From a bacterium (GTDB lineage Bacteria > Patescibacteriota > Minisyncoccia > UBA6257 > 02-FULL-45-10c): DNA of 6,638 bases. Positions 1 to 5,701 of this stretch are shown one piece after another. The notes under the pieces were generated by a model. That model ran no database searches. It had not been told where the DNA came from and saw nothing but the letters and a program-made list of their open reading frames with translations. The stretch lies in assembly GCA_021799965.1 (NCBI GenBank), contig JAJYZL010000027.1:1-6638 (forward strand). The letters are read 5' to 3'. The first letter of the stretch is position 1. The number at the start of each line of letters is the position of its first letter. A program made the position numbers and the translations under genes.

Positions 1-206
1 ATTTTTGTATCGCCATAGTAAACCGCAGCATTTTTAGAGAAAATAGTAATACCACGCTCTCTTTCAAGATCGTTAAAATCCATTATCATTTCCTGATCGC
101 CCAATCTTCCTAAGTCTGTGTCGGATTGTCTCATCATGGCGTCAACTAAAGTTGATTTACCATGGTCAACGTGGGCAATGATAGCTATGTTTCTGATTTT
201 TTTCAT
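1..206 (-). CDS. typA: TypA/BipA translational GTPase, N-terminal part (runs off left edge)
   Basis: Ribosome-binding GTPase of the EF-G/LepA superfamily, acting in the cytoplasm on ribosome assembly and stress or cold adaptation in the bacteria where it has been studied. Only the first 68 residues are present. They show the G1/P-loop AHVDHGKST (residues 11-19) and the switch I/G2 element ERERGITI (48-55) followed by FSKNAAVYY, a continuation closer to TypA than to LepA. The family is about 600 residues, so roughly 90% lies outside the window. The start is the ATG at 204-206: the protein begins MKKIRNIAIIAHVDHGK, which is where family members begin. No Shine-Dalgarno sequence precedes it, and a good promoter ends only a few bases upstream, so the mRNA is probably leaderless. 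It is divergent from the surface-protein cluster and functionally unrelated to it. Confidence 0.93.
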   Translation of the reverse strand, partial: MKKIRNIAIIAHVDHGKSTLVDAMMRQSDTDLGRLGDQEMIMDFNDLERERGITIFSKNAAVYYGDTK

Positions 207-216
207 TAGGATAAAT

Positions 217-245
217 ATTTTACAATAAATTATCTCAAAATGCAA
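217..245 (-). promoter_or_regulatory. Sigma70-type promoter of typA
   Basis: On the minus strand the sequence reads TTGCAT (240-245), a 17-base spacer, then TAAAAT (217-222). A start about seven bases past the -10 would fall near 210, only a few bases before the ATG at 206. That predicts a leaderless or almost leaderless transcript, in line with the absent ribosome binding site. Seen: the hexamers and spacing. Inferred: that they are used. Confidence 0.5.
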
Positions 246-283
246 TTTTTTTAATTAGATTAAGTTATTCACTTACTAAAGAT

Positions 284-310
284 TTGCATAACAGGGGGGG
301 GCAGTATAAT
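284..310 (+). promoter_or_regulatory. Promoter of the surface-protein cluster with a G8 tract in its spacer
   Basis: A perfect -10 TATAAT lies at 305-310. The best -35 candidates are TTGCAT (284-289, spacer 15), the same hexamer used by the divergent typA promoter, or TTTGCA (283-288, spacer 16). Between them is a run of eight G at 294-301. The spacer is therefore one or two bases short of the 17-base optimum, and gain of one or two G would reach it. Poly-G spacers of this kind make porA expression phase variable in Neisseria; use here is inferred. The predicted start near 317 leaves a leader of about 23 bases with no Shine-Dalgarno sequence before the ATG at 340. Confidence 0.5.
294..301 (+). 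repeat. Homopolymer G8 tract (possible phase-variation repeat)
   Basis: Eight consecutive G in an otherwise very AT-rich intergenic region. It is preceded by ACA and followed by CA, nearly the same flanks as the G7 tract at 746-752 (ACAA before, CA after). I saw no other G run of comparable length in the window. Confidence 0.75.
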
Positions 311-339
311 TAAACTAAATTAAATAAATAATTTTACAT

Positions 340-1193
340 ATGAAAAAAATATTAATAGGAAGTTTTATAATTACGGTCGGAGTTTTAACTGCTGGTTTGG
401 TTTCTTACGCCTGGAACGAGCCAATCAATACTCCACCGAATGGTAATGTCGGCGGAATCTCCAGTTTTTTACAAAATGGCGTTATTCACGCTAAGGATTT
501 TGTAATTGATTATATGAATTCTTCCGGAGCTACGACAACGAAATCTCTTACTCTTTATATCGATAAAGATAGTGACGGCTATACTCCGGCACAAGGCGAC
601 AGCAACGACAACGACGCATCTGTTCATCCAGGGGCTGCGCCGCAATACAATTCCGGAAAAGATGCTGATTGTAACGGCGTTCCAGAATACACTGTTGATG
701 TAACTCAAAATGTAAACACATGGAACGTTGATTCAGCCTGCACAAGGGGGGGCATGCTGCAAATATGATAGCTTACATTACAGATTCTACTGGCTGGGCA
801 AAATTAAATAATCACACCGTTACAACAAATAGTGATGGAAGTATTAATAATTTAAGTCTAATACGAGGTTTTGATTGGGGAAATAAATACAGCAAAAGAT
901 TAATTTGTTTGAGTAATGATTCGCCCAAGATATCTACTTCTCCGGTATGCCTTAGTTACGATGTGGCTAATCGCCAATGCGCTGTTTACGCGAAGCCCAT
1001 ACAATACGATCACTCCTTATATCAACATATCTATGCCGGAAATAGCGGCAATCTTGGTTCTTGCGGTGGACACGGCGAAATGGACTATGATTATTATAAT
1101 CTTCCTAAATATACCGATAGCAATCCAACGGCCAACACTGCCAAGCTTAACCAACTGCAACAGTATGGCTTCTGGCATATTTGGTGTAATTAA
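340..1193 (+). CDS. Exported MopE-motif surface protein, reading frame broken at a G7 tract
   Basis: Two abutting frames (340-768, 142 residues; 765-1193, 142 residues) appear to be one gene. The first has a signal peptide or N-terminal membrane segment (residues 4-23), then AWNEPINTPPNGNV, an N-terminal pattern common in Parcubacteria exported proteins. Residues 74-115 resemble the MopE-type putative metal-binding repeat (DKDSDGY, DNDASVHPGA, DADCNG), with the usual additional Cys missing. The second frame has five Cys, ends in FWHIWCN and has no signal peptide of its own, so it makes sense only as the continuation. The frames overlap at ATGA (765-768). The second frame is open only from 732, so the switch must fall in 732-768, where the G7 run sits. 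One more G, or a -1 ribosomal slip, gives a single protein of 284 residues. The globular function is not recognised; an extracellular role is inferred. No Shine-Dalgarno sequence precedes the start. Confidence 0.72.
746..752 (+). repeat. G7 tract and possible -1 slippery site G_GGG_GGC
   Basis: In the first frame the codons are ACA AGG GGG GGC, so positions 747-753 form a heptamer of the X_XXY_YYZ type. A -1 slip here continues as CAT GCT GCA AAT into the downstream frame. Equally, an eight-G allele would join the frames with no slip. No clear stimulatory hairpin is visible downstream. The tract is also purine-rich enough, about 12 bases before the ATG at 765, that it might act as a weak ribosome binding site for re-initiation. 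Confidence 0.6.
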
Positions 1194-1218
1194 ATAATTA
1201 AAAAAATAATTAACTAAA

Positions 1219-1830
1219 ATGGAAAAAGAGGGAAAAATATTAAATATTGCCGGAACTGTTTTTGCGCTTTGGCTATTAGCATTAACAATTGCTTTATTCT
1301 TTTTATTCTCGCAATCTGCTACCAAAAATTCCGCTGTAAATAATAATTCAACGGCAACAGCGACGCCCGCTTCACCCGTTGCTACACCGACAACGAATAC
1401 AATAAATCCGTCAACGCAACTTTCTGCCTTTGCGGTTGATAACAATGGCAAAATATTTGGAAAATATAATCCCGAAGATTTTGCTTCGTTCTCCGGGTCC
1501 CTAGTGTCTAAAATTAACTCGAAAATAGCAACTAGCAGCAATGATTATACCGTTCTAATAGTCTCTGGTTATTTAAATTTAAAATCAGATATAACCGCCG
1601 GAGCAAATGCCGCTTTTCAAGAAGAGATAAAATATATCGAAATAGGCAAAAACACGAAAATTGTTGATGATGGTGGCAATGCCATGACAGCCGCAGAATT
1701 ATCTCCCGAAGATTACTTAACCATAATTCCCTCTGATAATACCGAATATCCGGGTACATATATGCTGGCCTCGCAAATAACAGTTACTAAAAAAGTTTGG
1801 CGAGCAGGAGAAAATCCATTTGGTAATTAA
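1219..1830 (+). CDS. Membrane-anchored hypothetical protein with Thr/Pro/Ala-rich linker
   Basis: A 203-residue protein of unrecognised function. Residues 1-10 are short and charged, 12-31 form a strong transmembrane helix (FALWLLALTIALFFLF), and 32-66 form a low-complexity linker rich in Thr, Ser, Asn, Ala and Pro. A globular part of about 135 residues follows. This is the layout of a single-pass protein displayed outside the cell. The tail, with GKNTKIVDDGG, then AAELSPEDYLTI, then ASQITVTKKV, loosely recalls the small beta-barrel DUF5666 pattern ('T-x-IVD-x-G ... L-x-x-GD-x-V'), but this is a remembered resemblance only. It starts 25 bases after the previous gene and ends 10 bases before the next, so it is probably co-transcribed with both. 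No Shine-Dalgarno sequence precedes the ATG. Confidence 0.8.
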   Translation: MEKEGKILNIAGTVFALWLLALTIALFFLFSQSATKNSAVNNNSTATATPASPVATPTTNTINPSTQLSAFAVDNNGKIFGKYNPEDFASFSGSLVSKINSKIATSSNDYTVLIVSGYLNLKSDITAGANAAFQEEIKYIEIGKNTKIVDDGGNAMTAAELSPEDYLTIIPSDNTEYPGTYMLASQITVTKKVWRAGENPFGN

Positions 1831-1840
1831 ACAAATTATT

Positions 1841-3487
1841 ATGCCCAAAGCAGAAAAAAAAGTTTTAATTCCTTTTTTTGTCGCTTTATTTGGACTAGCT
1901 TTATTTTCGTTTTATTTTTTACCTAAAATTTCTTTAACGAATGCACAAGATATTGCATCAACAACTGTAAATACGCAAAGCGTTGCATCGTCTACAACAA
2001 AAGAGTTTTTTAATTATGCCTGGAATGATCAGATCGGTTGGATAAGTTTTAATTGCGAAAATACCAATGTTTGTAATACATCAAATTATAAAGTTTCTAT
2101 TGACGGTAATGGACAATTGTCTGGCTATGCATGGAATGATCAGATCGGTTGGATAAGTTTTAATACATCTGATCTAACGGGGTGCCCTTCCGGAACCTGC
2201 AACGCCCAAATTGATAATTTTTCCACTCCATTTACAACCATCAAATTATTAAACGGGTGGGCAAAAATCTTGTCAGATAATAGCTGGATTCACTTATCTG
2301 GCAATACCTATAAGTCTATGCTGCATAGTGATGGCAGTATTTCCGGATATGCTTGGAGCGAAAATTTTGGTTGGATAAGTTTTGAAGGAGAAAAATATAG
2401 TTTAATGGTGAAAGGTTTAAATAATTTATTCTTCCCGATGACATTAACCGGCGTTGGATTTCAACAAGGTGCGACAGTTTCCTTAATAGAAAAAAATGCA
2501 AGTGGCGGATTAATTGCCGAAGTTAATTGTCTTGATCAAAGCGGAAATAATGATTTTGTTGTAAGCGATAACGGACAAACATTAACGGGCTTATGTCCAT
2601 TATATGATATGGGTTATGGAAATTATGATATAAAAGTAACCAATCCTGGTGGAGCTCAAAACTTACTATCATCGGCATCAACAACCTTGTTTAAAATAAC
2701 TCCTCCATCAACAAATGATGTAACTTTAACAATGCCAACCACAACTATTGGAAACAATGGTCCGATATCTATAAATAAAATAGAAAGCAGTAATTCATTG
2801 TTTGGAGCAAGCGTAGAATTAATGAAAGACAATCAATTAATCAAATGCTTTACTATTCATGAGTATGATCTTAATAATGGCTGGATACCAGGCAAAGATG
2901 AGGCCGGCAATGTACTGCCAATGCAGTGTGATTTAACTAACGCGGCTGCAGGAACGTGGAATTTTGTAATTAGTAAATATGATGCCTATGGAACCGAACA
3001 ATGGAAAGAGCTCACAAACTCTTCAATATCCGTCAATTGCATACATACATCATGGGATAAATCATATTCCGATGCCGACGCTCCAAAGCTTTATGGCGAC
3101 ATAACACTAACCGATAATTGTGGAACTCAAAAAGTTATACATGGAACCTGTTCTCCTATTTGGAGTCCTGAGAATAGTTGTATAGCCAACTTTCAACAAA
3201 CAGCTACTAATTGTCTAAATAATCCGATGAGGTGGTCTTATTCCGCAAATATATACGGTGCCAGTTGCGGATCCGGTTATAAGTGCCAATCAAATGTTTA
3301 TGTCTCTGATTACGGAAAATGCTTGATTGATCCGGCTCAATGTAATAAGTCTTTTGCTTGCAATGGTTATGAGTGCGGATCCGGAACCGATCTGTGCGGA
3401 AATAGTTATGGTTGCGGAAGTTGCGATAGCGGATACACCTGTGATGACAATAGTCATAAATGTAAGAAGAGCAATTGGCTTTATTAA
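1841..3487 (+). CDS. Large exported surface protein with YAW/GWISF repeats and Cys-rich C-terminus
   Basis: A 548-residue predicted cell-surface protein. In order it shows a signal peptide or N-terminal anchor (residues 8-28); a repeat region (59-186) with three clear YAW-x4-GWISF motifs at 59, 96 and 170 plus a degenerate copy near 140 (WAKILSDNSWIHLSG); an IPT/TIG-like beta-sandwich (about 190-286, with LTGVGFQQGATVSL and YDIKVTNPGG); a second likely beta domain (about 290-400); and a Cys-rich tail with 15 Cys between 427 and 541, including CGSGTDLCGNSYGCGSCDSGYTC-like spacing. YAW/GWISF repeats are frequent in Parcubacteria surface proteins; their function is not known to me. Adhesion or cell-envelope structure is inferred. 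The ATG at 1841 is preferred over the in-frame TTG at 1820, which overlaps the upstream gene. It is last in the cluster and followed by a strong terminator. Confidence 0.87.
   Translation: MPKAEKKVLIPFFVALFGLALFSFYFLPKISLTNAQDIASTTVNTQSVASSTTKEFFNYAWNDQIGWISFNCENTNVCNTSNYKVSIDGNGQLSGYAWNDQIGWISFNTSDLTGCPSGTCNAQIDNFSTPFTTIKLLNGWAKILSDNSWIHLSGNTYKSMLHSDGSISGYAWSENFGWISFEGEKYSLMVKGLNNLFFPMTLTGVGFQQGATVSLIEKNASGGLIAEVNCLDQSGNNDFVVSDNGQTLTGLCPLYDMGYGNYDIKVTNPGGAQNLLSSASTTLFKITPPSTNDVTLTMPTTTIGNNGPISINKIESSNSLFGASVELMKDNQLIKCFTIHEYDLNNGWIPGKDEAGNVLPMQCDLTNAAAGTWNFVISKYDAYGTEQWKELTNSSISVNCIHTSWDKSYSDADAPKLYGDITLTDNCGTQKVIHGTCSPIWSPENSCIANFQQTATNCLNNPMRWSYSANIYGASCGSGYKCQSNVYVSDYGKCLIDPAQCNKSFACNGYECGSGTDLCGNSYGCGSCDSGYTCDDNSHKCKKSNWLY
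2015..2164 (+). repeat. Near-perfect 39-base direct repeat, two copies 111 bases apart
   Basis: Copies at 2015-2053 and 2126-2164 differ at one position (the third base of the Ala codon, GCC versus GCA) and encode YAWNDQIGWISFN. A third, diverged copy lies at 2348-2386, exactly 222 bases (twice 111) after the second. All copies stay in frame. The 72 bases between copies 1 and 2 are not visibly conserved. Confidence 0.85.
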
Positions 3488-3496
3488 TCTATTAAA

Positions 3497-3535
3497 AAAG
3501 CCCGCATTCTTTCGAATCGCGGGCTTTATTTTTTT
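3497..3535. terminator. Bidirectional rho-independent terminator between convergent genes
   Basis: A nine-base-pair stem, AAAGCCCGC (3497-3505) with GCGGGCTTT (3519-3527), is extended inward by ATTC/GAAT with a small bulge. On the plus strand it is followed by a T-rich run (3529-3535). On the minus strand the A-rich stretch at 3494-3499 supplies TTTTTT. It lies 10 bases after the stop of the plus-strand surface gene and directly after the stop of the minus-strand beta-barrel gene, so it can end both transcripts. Confidence 0.9.
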
Positions 3536-4283
3536 AGAATCCCACAGAGACTCCAAATAACGTTTCTGAATGAGCTATTACAATTTTTTCTAATTTCAAG
3601 CACGCTTCCATTTTCCACCAGCTCTGCTCCCAAAACAAGGAAATATGGTCATACACCGTAACTTCAATACCACCTCCTATTTTGGACACCTGCGCCGTTG
3701 GATTGTATGAGAAATGCGAGCTATAGAACGGCTGCCCATAACTATCAAGCTCGCCCAACTCGGAGGAGGCTTTTATCCGGCCCGTTCCGATAAGGCTCTT
3801 AACCACATACGGCTTTACAGTTACTCCTTTTACCACTATCGGCAAACCCAGCTTAAGGTTCAGGTTCAGCGCTGTTGCACTAAGCTTAAATTTGTACTTC
3901 AGGTATGCACTTATGTCATCCGTCCATACATAACCACCTCCGCCGTACCTATACACGAAGTCACTGGTTGCCGAACGCTCTACCTGAATTTCCACATACT
4001 TTGAGAGCGCATAGCCGAGCCTCACCGAAGAAGTAATACTATTGCCGCACCCCGGCAACGTGTCGTACTTACTATCTTTTAGCTCATAGCCATTACCCAG
4101 AGCCAAGGCAACGCTGAACTTCTGGTCAACCACGGGCACTCCGTGCTTATCCACTTTTTCAAGGGGAAGCACTTTGTTGGCCTGGCTAATCTCGGCTTTT
4201 AAAGAATCCGAGGAAACTACCTGGGCATTTGTCTGAAGGGCAAATCCCATAAACAGTGTAAACAACATTACTTTCTGTATCAT
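3534..4283 (-). CDS. Outer-membrane-type beta-barrel protein, probably horizontally acquired
   Basis: A 249-residue protein. Residues 1-20 form a classical signal peptide ending LQTNA with cleavage before Gln21, a pattern typical of Bacteroidota. After a short polar segment, residues 55-249 show alternating hydrophobic strands and Gly/aromatic-rich turns (FSVALALGNGYEL, SSVRLGYALSKYVEIQVE, ISAYLKYKFKL, LNLKLGLP, AQVSKIGGGIEVTV, HISLFWEQSWW), ending ETLFGVSVGF. The C-terminal Phe fits the signal read by the BAM complex. The length and pattern fit an eight-stranded OmpA/OmpW/opacity-like barrel; no specific family is claimed. Sampled lines are about 48-55% GC, against about 25-40% in most of the neighbouring genes. 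It is also the only gene here with a strong ribosome binding site. Both points suggest foreign origin. The start is the ATG at 4281-4283, seven bases after GGGAGG. Confidence 0.85.
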   Translation of the reverse strand: MIQKVMLFTLFMGFALQTNAQVVSSDSLKAEISQANKVLPLEKVDKHGVPVVDQKFSVALALGNGYELKDSKYDTLPGCGNSITSSVRLGYALSKYVEIQVERSATSDFVYRYGGGGYVWTDDISAYLKYKFKLSATALNLNLKLGLPIVVKGVTVKPYVVKSLIGTGRIKASSELGELDSYGQPFYSSHFSYNPTAQVSKIGGGIEVTVYDHISLFWEQSWWKMEACLKLEKIVIAHSETLFGVSVGF

Positions 4284-4290
4284 ACTATAT

Positions 4291-4296
4291 CCTCCC
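4291..4296 (-). promoter_or_regulatory. Strong Shine-Dalgarno site of the beta-barrel gene
   Basis: GGGAGG on the minus strand, seven bases upstream of the ATG. None of the other genes in the window whose starts are visible has a comparable site. Confidence 0.85.
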
Positions 4297-4335
4297 GTCT
4301 GTTTATTAAATTATTTATGTGCGTTATTAGCTTTT

Positions 4336-4364
4336 ATAATATAACTATTTTTATAAAAAGTCAA
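4336..4364 (-). promoter_or_regulatory. Near-consensus sigma70 promoter of the beta-barrel gene
   Basis: On the minus strand TTGACT (4359-4364), a 17-base spacer and TATTAT (4336-4341) match the housekeeping consensus at five of six positions each. The predicted start near 4329 leaves a leader of about 46 bases carrying the GGGAGG site. This is the best promoter in the window and contrasts with the leaderless arrangement of its neighbours. The rest of the 4284-4450 gap is AT-rich with no ORF and no clear terminator for dnaX. Confidence 0.7.
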
Positions 4365-4450
4365 TACCAGTAAAATTTAAAAATATAGCTAAAAACCCAA
4401 CAATTATTAAATCAAAATTATTACAAAAGTACTTAAACCTTTCAATAAAC

Positions 4451-5554
4451 TCAATCTTTTAAATTCTCTATTATGGCTACTTCTAATGGAGCAATAGGGA
4501 ATGGGGAATAGCGCATTTCCGAATAAGCGCGGATAAAAGATTTTAAAAGATTTATATGACGCTCAGAATTTATTAAGTCCGAATGTTTCTTAAGCAATGC
4601 TAAATTGTCAGCGGTTAATTCCTTTTTATACAACTCTTCAACTCCGGGACTTAATTTTAAAGACAACGTCCGGCGCAAATAATGAATCATATCCTTACCA
4701 AGCTGCGGCAAATTATAACCCTCTTCGTTTATTTGAGATAAATAACTCAAAGAACTTTCCAAATCACCCCTAAGTAAAAGTTCGGCTAATTCTGCGGTTT
4801 TTTTATAGCCAATCTTTCCTACAATTCTTTCAACATCTTTCAATTCTATGCTAGAATCCATCGAAGCTATCTGATCCAAAAGGGAAAGGGCGTCCCTTAA
4901 ACTGCCCTCGCCTAAAGCGGCTATCAGCTCCAAAGCATCGGCGGATATTTTAATTTTTTCTTCTCTGGAAACAATTTCTAATTGTTTTAAAATATCGCCG
5001 ATAGCAAGCTTTTTAAAATTAAATTTCTGAGTTCTGGAGGAGATAGTTGCGGGAAGCTTTTCGTATTCGGTTGTGGCTAAAATAAATACCGCATGCGCCG
5101 GCGGCTCCTCCAATGTTTTTAGAAGGGCATTAACTGCCTCGCGAGTAAGCATATGAACCTCGTCAATAATAAAAACTTTTTTAGAAAAATAAAAAGGAGA
5201 CAACTTCACGCTTTCTTTTAAATCCCTGATCTCATCTATGCCACGATTAGAAGCCGCATCGATTTCCACGACATCCATCGCCTGATTAGAATCAATTTCG
5301 GTACAAGCACGGCACTCATTGCACGGCTCTCCTTTTTCCCTGAATTTAACGTCCTTTTGTCTTTTCTCGCAATTTACCAACTTAGCTAAAAGACGGGCAG
5401 TCGTGGTCTTGCCAGAACCGCGAGAGCCATAGAATAAATAAGCGTGCGCGAATTTATCCTGCTTGGCGGCATTTCTTAAAATCTCAATTATATGCTCCTG
5501 ACCCAAAAGTTCAGAAAGTTTTTTGGGACGATATTTTCTGTAAAGCGCCAACAT
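4451..5554 (-). CDS. dnaX: DNA polymerase III subunit gamma (short DnaX clamp-loader ATPase)
   Basis: AAA+ ATPase of the clamp loader, which opens and loads the beta sliding clamp during replication. The 367 residues show Walker A GSRGSGKT (43-50), a zinc-binding set C62, C78, C81 and C84 (CNECRAC), Walker B VFIIDE (127-132), sensor 1 ATTE (160-163), an arginine-finger element SSRTQ (172-176, where the classical motif has SRC), and sensor 2 GSLRD (217-221). A helical collar domain follows to about residue 340. The C-terminal tau domains, which contact helicase and polymerase in longer homologues, are absent, so this is a gamma-length protein. The ATG at 5552-5554 gives MLALYRKYRPKK, the usual family start. 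An in-frame GTG at 5578 would add eight residues but lies within the likely promoter, so I reject it. Single gene, no Shine-Dalgarno sequence. Confidence 0.95.
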   Translation of the reverse strand: MLALYRKYRPKKLSELLGQEHIIEILRNAAKQDKFAHAYLFYGSRGSGKTTTARLLAKLVNCEKRQKDVKFREKGEPCNECRACTEIDSNQAMDVVEIDAASNRGIDEIRDLKESVKLSPFYFSKKVFIIDEVHMLTREAVNALLKTLEEPPAHAVFILATTEYEKLPATISSRTQKFNFKKLAIGDILKQLEIVSREEKIKISADALELIAALGEGSLRDALSLLDQIASMDSSIELKDVERIVGKIGYKKTAELAELLLRGDLESSLSYLSQINEEGYNLPQLGKDMIHYLRRTLSLKLSPGVEELYKKELTADNLALLKKHSDLINSERHINLLKSFIRAYSEMRYSPFPIAPLEVAIIENLKD

Positions 5555-5568
5555 AAAGATATTTTTTA

Positions 5569-5597
5569 ATTTTAACACTTTAATCAGTCATTTTCCA
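5569..5597 (-). promoter_or_regulatory. Possible promoter of dnaX (leaderless)
   Basis: On the minus strand TGGAAA (5592-5597), a 17-base spacer and TAAAAT (5569-5574). The predicted start is about seven bases before the ATG at 5554. The -10 is the same hexamer as in the typA promoter. The -35 matches consensus at only four positions and the region is very AT-rich, so the call is tentative. Confidence 0.35.
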
Positions 5598-5658
5598 TTT
5601 TTTGAATTTTATGCCACACACTATGAATTTATAAAATATATAATTTATTACAATACCC

Positions 5659-5687
5659 TCTACAAAGCTCAAAAAATAAGATATAAT
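5659..5687 (+). promoter_or_regulatory. Promoter of the DUF4015 gene
   Basis: TCTACA (5659-5664, four of six matches), a 17-base spacer and a perfect TATAAT (5682-5687). Transcription would start near 5694, leaving about seven bases before the ATG at 5702. This again suggests a leaderless mRNA. Confidence 0.5.
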
Positions 5688-5701
5688 TTTATTAATCAGG
5701 T

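Noticed and set aside
765..1193. Second half of the broken surface gene as an independent gene
   Set aside because: It overlaps the first frame by ATGA and could be translationally coupled, but it has no signal peptide, and the G7 position explains a single gene better. Kept as an alternative only.
1017..1541. Long minus-strand ORF of 174 codons antisense to the surface genes
   Set aside because: It spans two real genes and the gap between them, its hydrophobic composition mirrors the opposite strand, and it has no promoter, ribosome site or recognisable domain.
1820..1840. Upstream TTG start for the large surface protein
   Set aside because: It overlaps the end of the preceding gene and adds a polar stretch before the signal sequence; the ATG at 1841 gives a clean signal peptide 10 bases after the previous stop.
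3714..4004. Plus-strand ORF opposite the beta-barrel gene
   Set aside because: Shadow of a strong minus-strand gene; no signal, motif or start context supports it.
4332..4360. AT-rich inverted repeat (CTTTTATAA with TTATAAAAAG) as an operator or terminator
   Set aside because: The arms are imperfect and made only of A/T runs; the segment is fully explained by the overlapping -35/-10 promoter of the beta-barrel gene.
4284..4450. Possible frameshift extension of DnaX into a tau form
   Set aside because: No slippery A-rich heptamer near the stop leads to an open frame; the downstream 167 bases contain the next gene's promoter and no coding potential.
5555..5578. GTG start adding eight residues to DnaX
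   Set aside because: The extension lies over a likely -10 element, and the family start is MLALYRKYRP.
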